Shown in pieces: positions 44,987-54,960 of a stretch of 64,000 nucleotides of DNA; the first letter of the stretch is position 1, and each line of letters starts with the position of its first letter. The notes beneath the pieces were generated by a model. It saw nothing but the letters and a program-made list of their open reading frames with translations. It did no database searches and was not told the origin of the DNA. Source of the stretch: Cyanophora paradoxa (Eukaryota > Glaucocystophyceae > Cyanophorales > Cyanophoraceae); the NCBI GenBank assembly GCA_004431415.1, contig QPMI01000411.1, forward strand, positions 124,001-188,000. The letters run 5' to 3'. A program made the position numbers and the translations under genes.

Positions 44987-47900
44987 TCATCGCGCTGGCT
45001 GGTCCGCCCAGAGGTTCATCTGGTGGATCTGCGTGGCGGGGAAGCGGAGGAGAGCGTCACGATCAGAGAGGCAGAGGCTCGGGGGGGCGGGGGCGGGCCT
45101 TGATGCGGGCGGAGAGGACGAAGGGGCTGGCGGGGTCGGCGGGGCTCGCGAGGAGGGAGCGGATGGCCCAGAGCGTCGACGCGAGCGCCGCCTCCAGCTC
45201 CGCGTTCGGGTCGAACAGCGGCAGCACCTGCGCGCCGGCCACGCAGCGGCGACGGTCAGACCTGCGGTCATCCAGCATCGGATCGGAGGGGGTACAGGCG
45301 CGCGCGCCTTGAGGTAGCGGCCGCAGAACTCCATGAAGGACATGGCGAGGTCGCGGCCCAGGGGGGTACCGGGCGCCTCGAACTTGGCGGCGTCCTTCTT
45401 GCCCCACGTCGCCTCCAGCGCCCGGTCGAAGACGTGCTGGAGGGAGGCGGCTCACGAGGAGAAGGGGGGAGGGAGAGGGGAGGGCGGGGCGGGCCTGGAT
45501 GGTGAGGGCGTCGGCGGGGCGGGCCCAGGCGACGTCGCGGAGGCGGAGCATGCGGGCGGGGCCGAGCAGGTTCCGCAGCACCGCCATCCGCATCTCCAGC
45601 GCCTGCAGGGCGGGCCTCGGGGGCGCTCGGGTGGGGAGGGCGGGCGGGGCGGGGGCGGACGGAGAGGTGCGGGGAGGGGGCGGCGAGGCCCTCGCAGTAC
45701 TGCCCGATGCCGAGCCCGACGCACTCGCCCACGCGCGTCACCATCCGCGGGAACTCCGCCGGCAGCGGCGCCAGCGCCGGGCCCGTCGCGATCTGCGGGG
45801 TCCGATCTGCAAGGCGCGAGCGAGGGGGCGGGCGGGGCGGGCGGGGCGGGCGGGCCTGGAGGATGAGGTCGAGGGCGCGGCGCTGCTGCTCGGGCGGCAC
45901 GGGCGTCACGGGGTCCGGCGCCCCGCGTCCCCCTGCGCCCCGCCCGCCCCGTCAGCCCCGCCGAGACGAGGGCGGGCGGGCGGGCGGGCGGGGCGGGGCG
46001 CGCCGGTGGGCCTTGCTGATGACGGTGCCCCCCACGAACTTGGCGAGGTACGCCCCCGCGCGCGCCACCTGCGCCCCGACGTCCACCCGCGTCGGGCCGC
46101 GCCGCAGGGAGCAGCGGGGGGGGGGGCCCTCTGCGGCGCGGACCTGGGAGCTGAGGCGGGAGAGGAAGGCGGCGTACTCGGGCCACTCCCCCCGGCCTTG
46201 GTCGCCCGCTGCAGCGCCTCCCCCTGCGCCCCGCCTGCTCGGGGGGCCGCCCGCCCCGGGCCCGGGGGCGCGGGCGTGGCTGGCGGCAGCGCACGCGGAC
46301 GGCGGCGCAGAGGGCGATGAGGTCGGAGTAGTAGGCGATGGGGTCCGACGAGAGGTCCCACGTCGACGTGTGCGGGTCCCACCTGCCGCCCGGCACGCAT
46401 GAGCCCAGCTCAGGAGGGGCGGGGAGGGGGCGAGGGGCGAGGGGCGGCACCCGTCGGGCCCGGGGCCGTCCTCGTCGGTGGAGAAGCCGTAGGCGGCGTC
46501 CCCCGCCCGCCCCGCCAGCATCTCCTTCAGGCGCGGCGGCTCCTGCGCGAGGGCGGGGGCGCGTGAGAGGGGGCCATCCCATCTGTCTACGCTCGGGCGG
46601 CCGCCCACCCCTTCCGATCCCTTCTCAACCCAGAGCCTCGAGCCCTCTGGCGGGGGCGGACCTGGAGGACGGTGCCGTCGAGGGTCGCCGCCCGCACGCT
46701 CGCCCCGTCCCCGTCCCGCTCCGAGTACCCGTACTGCCGGGGGTTACGGTTCAAGCGGGGAGCGGGGGGGGAGGAGGGGGGCGCCGCACCGAGATGGCCA
46801 TGACGTCGTACACGCCGACGGTGCGCGTGTAGTAGTCGCCCTGCTTCGAGCGGTCGCTCTGCGCGGCGCCGCGTCGGACTCGGGAGGGTCGAGGGGGCAG
46901 GGGCGGGCGGGCGGGGCGGGCCTGGATGTTGGCGGGGTGGTAGTCCATCACGCTCGACGAGATCCCGTTCTGCTTCGCGAAGGCCTTCCCCGCGACCCCT
47001 CCGCGGGTCGGGGCGGGGCGGGGCGGGGCGGGGCGGGGGGGGCGGACGGGGTCGTTGAGGCGGTGCCAGGGGACGCCGGTGGAGGCCTTGAAGTTGTGGC
47101 GGAGGCCCAGCGTGTGCCCCACCTCGTGCATCGCCACCTGCCCACGCGCGGGGCGGGGCGAGGCGCAGGGCCTGAGCCGACGGGGGGGGGGGGCGGGGGG
47201 CGGCCCCCGCACCTCGACGAGGGCCTGGCCGATGTACTCCTCGGGGATCTCGTCGGCGGGGCTCGAGAGGGCCCCGTCCAGCAGCAGCGCCGCCCGCAGC
47301 AGCGCCGGCGACGCCTCGTCCCGCCCCCGCTCGCAGTGCCGGTGCTGCAGCCGCCGGCCCCGGTGCCGGAAGCGCGGGCCCCGCGCCCGCGCCTCGCCCC
47401 GCTCCCACCCGCCGCCCGTCCCGTTGCCGGCGCCCAGCCACGCGGCGAAGGCCGCCGGGTCGCTCGCCGGGGGCATCGCCCGCCCGTGCGCGTGGGCGTG
47501 CCCGTGCCCGCCGCTCGGGCCGTGGGCGGCGCGCAGGGAGCGGGCGTGGCCGGCCCCGCCGGCGCCCCGCCAGAGCGCCTCGTACGCCGCCGCGCTGCTC
47601 GCCCCCGGTGCGGGGGCCACTGCCGCGCGCTCAAGCAAACACACGAACGGAGAAGGGGGGTGGACGGGGGCGGACCCTGGCGGGAGTACTCGCGGGTCCA
47701 GGAGCGGATCCAGCCGTGCGTGAAGACGATGTCGGCGTTGAGGATCTCGCCCCTGCCCGCCCCCGTCAAGAGGGGCGGCCTCTCCCGAGACGGGGCGGGG
47801 CGAGGGGGGGGCGCACGTGCGGGGGTCGACGTCGTGGGGCCCGAGGGCGTAGGTCGAGGAGAGGGCGGGGGCCCACGAGATGCTCGAGTACCGGATGTCC

Positions 47901-50133
47901 CCCGCGTCGTAGTCCGCAGGCCAGTCCTCGCTCCCTGCGCCCCGCCCCCCGCTGCCTCGGCGCATGTCCGGGGCGCGCCGCGGCGGCGGAGGGGGGGGCA
48001 AGCGGGAGCTAGAGCTTCGGCGGCTGTGCTGGGTTGGGCTGGAGGCGGCTCGAGGCGCCGGGGAGGACGGCTGCACCAGGCCAGGAGCAGCTACGGGAAG
48101 CGCCGCGGGGCCGGCCGGCGCGCGCTCACCGGGGAGGACGGCGCGGATGGCGTTGGGCCACCCCGCCGCGTCGAACGCCTTCTGCCAGTTCTGCGCCCGC
48201 GCAGTCAGCCGGAGGGGGGGAAGGGGGGGGGGAGGGCGCGCCTCGACGCCCTTCTTGATGTAGGGGCGCCACCGCTCCGGCTGCAGGACGCCGTCAGGCC
48301 GCGGGGCCGGGCGCGGCGAGGGGCGCGGCGCCAGCGCACAACGGTGGGGTCGACGTGGTACGTGATGGGCCGGATCGGCTCCGAGACCGCCGCCGTCGGG
48401 TCCTGCGCCGGGGCGCCCCGTGAGCTCGCTCAGGGCCGGGGGCCCGCGCGAGGCGCCCGCCTTCTTCTCGAGGCGCCAGCGGTTAATGAGGGAGACCCGC
48501 ATGCTCTCGTCCGGCGAGGCGTCTGAGAGGGGGGCAGGGCTTTCAGGACAGGAGGGGGGGGAGGAGGAGGAGAAGGGCACGGCGCGCCCAGGTTGGTGTA
48601 CGTCGACGTGAAGAACCCCACGCGCGAGTCCGCCCGCCGCGCCTGCTTCGAGGTCAGAGGGGGTGGAGGGGGGGGGGAGCGCGCGGGGGGTACGTGCCTT
48701 CATGGGGACCTCGGGGAGCTCGCCGAGGGAGAACGTCACGCCGGCGCCCGTGAGGGGCGGCATCGTCGACTCCTCGTCCAGCATCGAGTCCCGTATCCCC
48801 ATCGCCTGCGGCGGAAAGCTCGAGGTTTTGTTTTGGGGGGAAGGGGGGTACGGGCGCGCCTCGACGATGAAGTTGAGGTTGTGGGGGAAGGCCGCGACGC
48901 GCGCCACGCGCCCCTTCGCGAAGTCGCCCATGTCCACCACGTCCATCCCGTCTGCCCGGTACCCCCCTCGAAATTCGACACCCGGGGGGAAGGGGCACGG
49001 GGGTACGCACATCCGATCCAGTTGGAGATCTCGATCACGTACGCCTTGCCGCCGTCGTCGAGGTCCAGCTCCTGGGGGGCCCTCAGTATAGGTCGGGGGT
49101 ACGCGCCCCAGGGGGCTGCCGGGGGACGTGCCTTGTAGACCGAGAAGGATCGGACCCAGCCGGCCCAGACGCCCTCCGTGTACGCCGCCCGCAGCTGCGG
49201 CGCCCTGAGCGGAGAGAAGGGGTACGGGAAAAGCAAAGATCTCGAGCCTCGGAGGCGCCGGCGACGCGGATCTCGAGCTCGGGCTGGACGAGCTCGACGG
49301 TGTTGTTGAAGCGCCCGAGGCGGAACTGGAACCAGTTGTGGTCCGTGTCCGTCGCCGGCATGTGCAGCAGGAACCTGGCGCGGCGCGGGATCTCGGAGGG
49401 GGCGCGGGGGGGCGGGGGCGGGGGCGGGGCGGACTGCTCGGCGTCGCCCTTGGAGAGGAGGGCGGTGATGACGAAGGGGACCTCGAAGCGGTCCACGGCG
49501 AGGTAGACGGAGCCCTCGCCGTCCTCGTACACGTTGTAGAGCCCCGCGTACTTCGTACCCAGCTCCGCCTCGGGGTCCTCCTCCTCCTCCTCCCCCCCGC
49601 CGCCGCCGTCGTCGCCGCCCTCGCCCTCGCCCTCGCCGGCGGCGCCGGGGGCCTTGCCGGGCCGCGTCCCGTTGCCGCCGGTCACGTTCAGGCTCGGAGT
49701 CGGCGTCGGCCCCGCGGCGCCGGGCGTCGGGGACGGCCCCGCCTTCTTGGCCGCCGACGCCGGCGGGCTGGCCTTCGGCGGGGCGACGCCGGACGCCGGG
49801 CCGGGCGCGGGGGCGTCCTGCGCGTCGCTCGCCTTGGGCGGCTCGCAGCAGGCGACGACCGTCTCGTGCTTGTGCGTCGCCAGCGACGCGACGGCGATGG
49901 AGAGGACGACGATGACCAGGGCCGCCGTGCACGCCACGCCCAGCAGGAACCTGCGTTCGGGGACGGGCGCAGTGTCGGCCGCGGCCGGGAGGGACGCCGG
50001 GGCGCGACTCGCACATCTTGTTGAGGTAGAACCGCCCGCCGCGACGCGGGGCGCCTCGCTGGCCGCCAAGCTCCACTTCTACCTCGTCCGTCATCAGCGG
50101 CTCGAACGTGGTCATCTCCACGGCGCGAGCCAT
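44987..50133 (-). CDS. Membrane-anchored zinc metalloprotease of the bacterial DUF5117/DUF4953 type
   Basis: About 28 exons, including 50133-50015, 49950-49266, 49194-49132, 49071-49011, 48951-48860, 48805-48698, 48645-48588, 48522-48461, 48402-48343, 48280-48242, 48190-48130, 47934-47817, 47752-47676, 47594-47213, 47137-47048, 46858-46790, 46733-46662, 46542-46451, 46382-46301, 46068-46012, 45602-45495, 45436-45308, 45227-45099 and 45028-44987. A cytosolic N-terminus of about 40 residues precedes a signal anchor (LLGVACTAALVIVVLSIAVA) and a Pro/Gly/Glu-rich stem, so the catalytic part is lumenal or outside. The zinc motif is VAMHEVGHTLGLRHNF (HExxHxxGxxH), followed by SSVMDY, a met-turn-like element. 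DPRTGEILNADIVFTHGWIR and the C-terminal helical parts also fit the family. Twelve introns have GC donors. Junctions 47676/47594, 47048/46995 and two near 46.2 and 45.9 kb are off by one base. Confidence 0.88.
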
Positions 50134-50455
50134 CGCGTGCAGATGCGGCTCGGAGCTCGATACTGCCGGTGGTTGGGACGGCTCCGCCCCGCTACTCACG
50201 CAAAGAATCGCCTACGAACGAGCGCGTTCGCTCGCGCCGTCGCCCGCGCGTATGCTTGGTCCCCTTCGACGTCGGAAACGGGCCCGCCCGTCTGCGTCGT
50301 CGAGGAAAACTCGAAACGTGCGCCTTACGCGCTGCCTACGCGCCCGGATCCCGCGCAGCGAGCTGCTAAAGCAGCAGAACGCTGCTGCGACGGGTACTCG
50401 AGACACTTCGTTCGCCTCTTTCGAAGGGGCAACGCGCGGCAGGCGGTCGTTTGCG
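50134..50455. promoter_or_regulatory. 322-bp divergent promoter, metalloprotease / ankyrin kinase
   Basis: This gap lies between opposed start codons. It has CGTTCG and CGAACG words on both sides (near 50216-50231 and 50407-50412). No TATA-like box is evident. Confidence 0.5.
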
Positions 50456-53389
50456 ATGGCGACCGACCAGCCGAGGCCTCGCGACGATGAGAACAACTCC
50501 CGCAGAGACACGCGCAAGGTCCTAAAGGACAAGACCAAGGTGCGCTTCCCGGCCGCCTGCCTGGGCGGGACTGACTTTCTCGATGCCAGTTCGCGCCTTT
50601 GATGGAGTTGATGTATGCGGGTGCGCGGGGGCGGTCTGGCTCGGCTGCGGCACGCTCTGATTCAGGCCCAGCTTTCGAGGGCGACCTGGATAACGTGAAG
50701 ACCGTGATTGAGTCCGGAGTCATCGATATCAACCTCGGAGACTACGGTGCGATAGCTAGTGCAGCCCTCGCACACCGGGCTGGCGCCGGCGGCCTCGCTA
50801 GATCGCAGCGCCAGGTGTTGATTAGCGCCGCTAACCGTCGCGCCTCGCTCTTCTTTGCACGCAAAGACCACCGTACTGCGCTACACGTCGTGCGTATATG
50901 CGCCCAAGACGCGTGCCCGGCGCGCAGGGTCCGGCCCGGTCCCCGCTGACGCCTTCGTGGTTCGCCCGGCAGGCCGCCTCAGAGGGCGAGCTCGAGATCG
51001 TGCGGTACCTCATCTCAAAAGGGGCCGACTTCAACGCGAAGGACAGGTGGCTCAACACGCCGCTGCAGGTCCGCGCCCGCTGCCCTCGCCCCCGCACTCT
51101 GCGCACGCTTCCCGCGCCTGACGCCGCCAACCCGCGCAGGACGCGATCAGGCACCAGTGCGCGCTTCGGAATCGTGGCTGTGGCGCTTCGCGCTTAGCTA
51201 TCGCCCCGGGGCGCCGCAGGCACGACCAGGTGGTGGACCTGCTCGCCAGCCACGGGGCGAAGGCCGACCAGGAGGATCTCGCGCTCGCGCTCTGCAACGC
51301 GGCGAGCCGCGGCGCGATGGGCGAGGTCACGCGGCTCGTCAAAGCCGGCGCCGACGTCAACAGGGGCGACTACGGTCCGGGAGCCGTTGCAGCCTGGCCC
51401 GCCACCGCGCCGCGCCGCGCTCACCGCGGGCCGGCCGCAGACCATCGGACGCCGCTGCATCTCGCCGCCAGCGAAGGTGCCGGGCCCCTCCCTCCCTCCC
51501 TCCCCCCTCCGGTGGCGGGAACCCCGGGGCGGGGCCGAGCGCGGGGCGCGCAGGGAAGCAGGACGTGTGCCAGTACCTGCTGGACCTCGGCGCCGACTTC
51601 CACGCGCTCGACCGGTGGCGCAACACGCCGCTGCAGGCGCCGCCTTCCTTTTCCTTCCTTTCCTCTCTTTCCCGCTGAGGCGGGGGCGGGCGGGCAGGAC
51701 GCGCTGCGGCACAACAAGGACAACGTGGCGAAGCTGCTCACGAACAAGGGCGCCCAGGTGAGCGGGCCGGCTGCCTCGCACGCTGGCCTGGGGCGGGCTA
51801 ACTCGCGGGCGCAGGTGTCGGACCGGGACTTCTCGGTGGACTCTGCCTTCACGTGGGAAATCGACTTCTCGGAGGTCACCCTCGTGGACAAGATCGGCTC
51901 CGGCGGTGCGCGCCCCGCCCGAGAGCGTGGGCGCGGCCGCCCTGCAACGGGGCGCGGGGGCAGCGTTCGCGGAGGTGTGGAAGGGGCTCTGGCGGGGGAA
52001 CAAGGTGGCCATCAAGAAGCTGAAGGCGCAGGACGTCAGCCCGCAGTCCGTCATGGAGTTCCGGCGCGAGGTCGCCATGCTCTCGTGCGCCCCGCGCCGC
52101 CGGCCGGCCGGCCCTCGCGCCCCCTGCCGGCCGCCTCTTTTCGGGGGCCGGCTTGAGCGATGCGGGGGCGAGCAGAAAGATCCGGCACCCGAACATTGTG
52201 CTCTTCATGGCGGCCTGCACGAAGCCGCCGAACCTCGCCATCTGCTGCGAGGCGCGCACCCGGCCCCCTCTCCTCCGCCCCGCCCCGCCCCGCTCTCTCC
52301 TCACCCGCCCCGCAGTTCCTGGGCGGCGGCTCCATCTACGACGAGCTGCACGGCAAGGGCGGGCCAAGGAAAATCGAGTACCCCGTTCTCCTCGAGTACG
52401 GCGTCGACGTCGCCATCGGTGTGTCCCCGTACCCCCTGGCCACATCCCCATCCCGCTCACAACGAATTAGGGATGAACCACCTGCACAAGAGCCACTTCA
52501 TCCACCGCGACCTCAAGAGCGCGAACCTCGTGGTGCGTTCCGGTACCCTCCTTCCGTCCGCTGGCCCGGGCCGACGCCGGCCTCGTCCGGCAGCGGGACG
52601 ACCGGGGTACGATCAAAATCGTGGACTTCGGCCTCTCCCGCATCGAGGACGAGTACGGAAACATGACCGGCGAGACGGGTGCCGTACCCCCACCCGGCCT
52701 CTCCCCCTGGTTCCCGACCTTCTCCTTCCTCCAGGCTCGTACCGGTGGGCGGCCCCCGAGGTGCTCCGGAACGAGCGGTGCGGCCCGCCCCGCGCCGTCC
52801 GCACCCGTACCCCCCTGACGCTTCAGCCCCCCCCCCCCCCCCCCCCCCCCAGGTACTCTGAGAAGGTGGACATCTACAGCTACGCGATCGTCATCTGGGA
52901 GATGCTCACCGGCGAGGCGCGTACCCGTCCCCCTCCCCTCCCCTCCCCCTCCCCCTTTCGCTGAGGCCGGCGCAGGTGCCGTACTCGGATCTGTCGCCGA
53001 TCCAGGCGGCGGTGGCGGTCGCGGAGAAGAACGTTCGCCCGGAGATCCCGAAGGGGACCCCCGCCGGCCTCGCCCAGCTCATCTCGGAAATGTGGGACCC
53101 CGTCCCTGCGTGCGTACCCCCCCCCCCCCCCCCCCCGCGCACGCTTCTCCGGGTGCCCCCGAGGCGCGTGCTGAGCGGGGGCGGCGGGGGCGGACGCAGA
53201 AACCGGCCGCCGTTCGAGGAGATCGTTGCGCGGCTGCGGCACCTGCGGGAGGAGTACGAGGAGAAGATGCGGTCGGGGAAGAGCTGGTTCGCGCGCAAGC
53301 TCGAGCAGCTGCGCGGGGACGACAAGGAGAAGGAGAACGGGCGCTCCTCCAAGACCGGCCGTGCCCGCACCCCCTTCTTCGACGACTAG
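50456..53389 (+). CDS. Ankyrin-repeat TKL (RAF/ILK-like) protein kinase
   Basis: Twenty phase-consistent exons: 50456-50539, 50590-50620, 50672-50746, 50867-50889, 50973-51068, 51140-51156, 51220-51374, 51441-51476, 51554-51636, 51698-51757, 51815-51905, 51964-52084, 52176-52251, 52316-52418, 52471-52532, 52594-52678, 52735-52777, 52853-52916, 52976-53109 and 53200-53389 (542 residues). Ankyrin repeats occupy roughly residues 30-260 (LMYAAFEGDLDNVKTVIESG; HRTALHVAASEGELEIVRYL; HRTPLHLAASEG). The kinase domain has the glycine loop IGSGAFAEVWKG, VAIKKLK, a RHPNIVLFMAAC alpha-C/beta-4 region, HRDLKSANL, VDFGLSR and GSYRWAAPE, the usual TKL signatures. All catalytic residues are present. The tail is a charged coiled coil. 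Introns at 51637, 52252 and 52917 have GC donors. It is likely a cytosolic signalling Ser/Thr or dual-specificity kinase. Confidence 0.95.
52827..52850. repeat. Poly-C tract directly before a splice acceptor
   Basis: Twenty-four C residues run straight into the AG acceptor of kinase exon 18, so this intron's polypyrimidine tract is pure C. A similar C run starts at 53107 in the next-but-one intron. Confidence 0.85.
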
Positions 53390-54030
53390 CGCCACCGCCC
53401 CGCCCCGCCCCGGCCCCGCCCCTGCCCCCCCCCCCCCCCCCCCCTCTGCCCCTCCTCCCATCTCCTCCTCCTCACCGGCACCCGCCCGCCAAGTCACCTC
53501 ATGCCACTCTTATTTCCGTTTCGCTTCACGAGATCTAGGCAGTATCTGGCGTGCGCGTGCGCTGCAGCGGCGCAGCACATTTAGGGTCGTGCTGACGTGG
53601 CTGCCGGCGACGCCCGCGGCTCCCTGAAAGTTTATCCGTGCAGCCAGGTCATCGCTTTGCTAGTTGCCCGGCTGCGCCAGTTTTGTCCCCGACCCCTTTC
53701 ATGTTCATGCATGTGCATATATATTCGGTGACAGAGCAGTACGGACTCCTCGGGAGCTCGTCACGGCCCCGCGCGCGTTACGTCACGGCGTTTTCAAGTT
53801 TTTACGGCGTCACGGACCTCACTGAGGCACGGTTGCACTGACAAGCGCTTAGCTTAGTAAGCTAGCCGCTGAGCCAAGCAAATGCCCCAAAATTTTCGCC
53901 AATTTCCGAAGTTCAGTAGCGAACGACGTTGCCTGTAGTGACAGACTGTCACAGACTCTGATCATGACTCATGAGACACTGACAGTGTGGCGGGGGGGGT
54001 CCCTTGCCAGAGCCTCCGAGGCTCGCGTAT
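53390..54030. other. Intergenic region downstream of the kinase
   Basis: A C/T-rich leader with another C run (about 53428-53444) follows the kinase stop. The rest is ordinary sequence with no supported gene. Confidence 0.5.
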
Positions 54031-54035
54031 CGCGA

Positions 54036-54420
54036 TCGGAGGGGGCGGCCGGGCCTCCGAGGCCGGGCTCGGCCGGCCTGGGAGGCTGGGCCCGGGCCCC
54101 GGGGCCGGCCGCGCCGCGGGGGCCCGGCCCGCCCGCGGGGCCGGCGTGGGCCAGGGGGCCGGCCCGGGGCCCGGGGCCGCGGGCCGCGGCCCGGGCCGCC
54201 CGGCGGCGGGCCCCCGGGCCGGGCCGGGGCCCGGGGCCCGCCGCGGGGCCCGGGGCCCGGCCCGCCCGGGGCCCCGCGCCGGGCCGGGGGCCGATGATCC
54301 CGGGTCCGATCATCGGACTCCGGGGCCGGGGCCCGGGGGCCGGCGGGGGCCCGGGCCGCCCGGGGGCCGGGGCCCGGCGGCCGGGCGGGCCCGGGGGGGC
54401 GCCGGGGGCAGCCTGGCAGA
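54036..54420. repeat. Extreme GC block made of GGGCCC/GGCCGG words
   Basis: Almost every base is G or C, arranged in overlapping self-complementary words such as GGGCCCGGGGCC and GCCGGGCCGGGG. Both strands therefore read alike and frames are open on both. The block can fold on itself. No coding pattern, splice site or homologue is visible. Confidence 0.85.
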
Positions 54421-54519
54421 CTCTGAGAGTCCCCGCCGAGTCGGCGCCGACTCCCCGGCAGACCCGGCAGACTCCCCGCGGCCAGTGGGCAGTACTAGTA
54501 CGTATAAGTTCGGTATAAC

Positions 54520-54960
54520 AGAATATTAGTGCGCGCATAGTATTAATGCGCCCCCAATTAATCATTGAATTGCGTTTTCTGCCGTCAAATCGCATTATTT
54601 AAAATTTGGGGGCGCATTAATTAATAAATACTGAATCGCAAATTTTTAAGAAACTGCGGTCTGTACCCCCCACATGCAGCCAAAAGGCTTAAAATTCATG
54701 ATCAAAACGCATTATAATTTGGTGCCGCGCATATATATTAGCCAAAATACTTAGCAAAAAAGGATCCAAACGGGCTAAGACCCCGCCGTCGGAAAAAAAC
54801 GTATATGTATATAAGAGCCCTCGGCCGAATTCAGTCATTAGTATATTAACCCCACTTTATAAATTTCAGGCCGCCGGGCTAGTTTCAGCCGAATTCCGAG
54901 TCAGTCATTAGTATATTAATTATAACCAGGGGTTACGGTATCGACGGGGGGTTGCAGCCA
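54520..54960. repeat. AT-rich block with a direct repeat
   Basis: It contains GCGCATTAATT-like words in both orientations near 54535-54625. It also has an 18-bp direct repeat (CAGTCATTAGTATATTAA) at 54832-54849 and 54902-54919, each preceded by GAATTC within about 10 bp. No gene is supported. Such blocks could be a mobile-element remnant, but no terminal repeats or transposase were found. Confidence 0.6.

Noticed and set aside
46751-49012. A 753-codon minus-strand frame as one exon of the protease
   Set aside because: It reads through several introns that have clear donors, branch motifs and acceptors. The protease motifs alternate between frames exactly at those introns.
53964-54595. Open frames on both strands across the GC block, suggesting overlapping genes
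   Set aside because: They arise from the self-complementary GGGCCC composition. The peptides are Gly/Ala/Pro/Arg repeats on either strand.
54520-54960. Transposon with terminal direct repeats
   Set aside because: Only an 18-bp direct repeat about 70 bp apart is seen. No inverted ends, transposase or reverse-transcriptase sequence is present.
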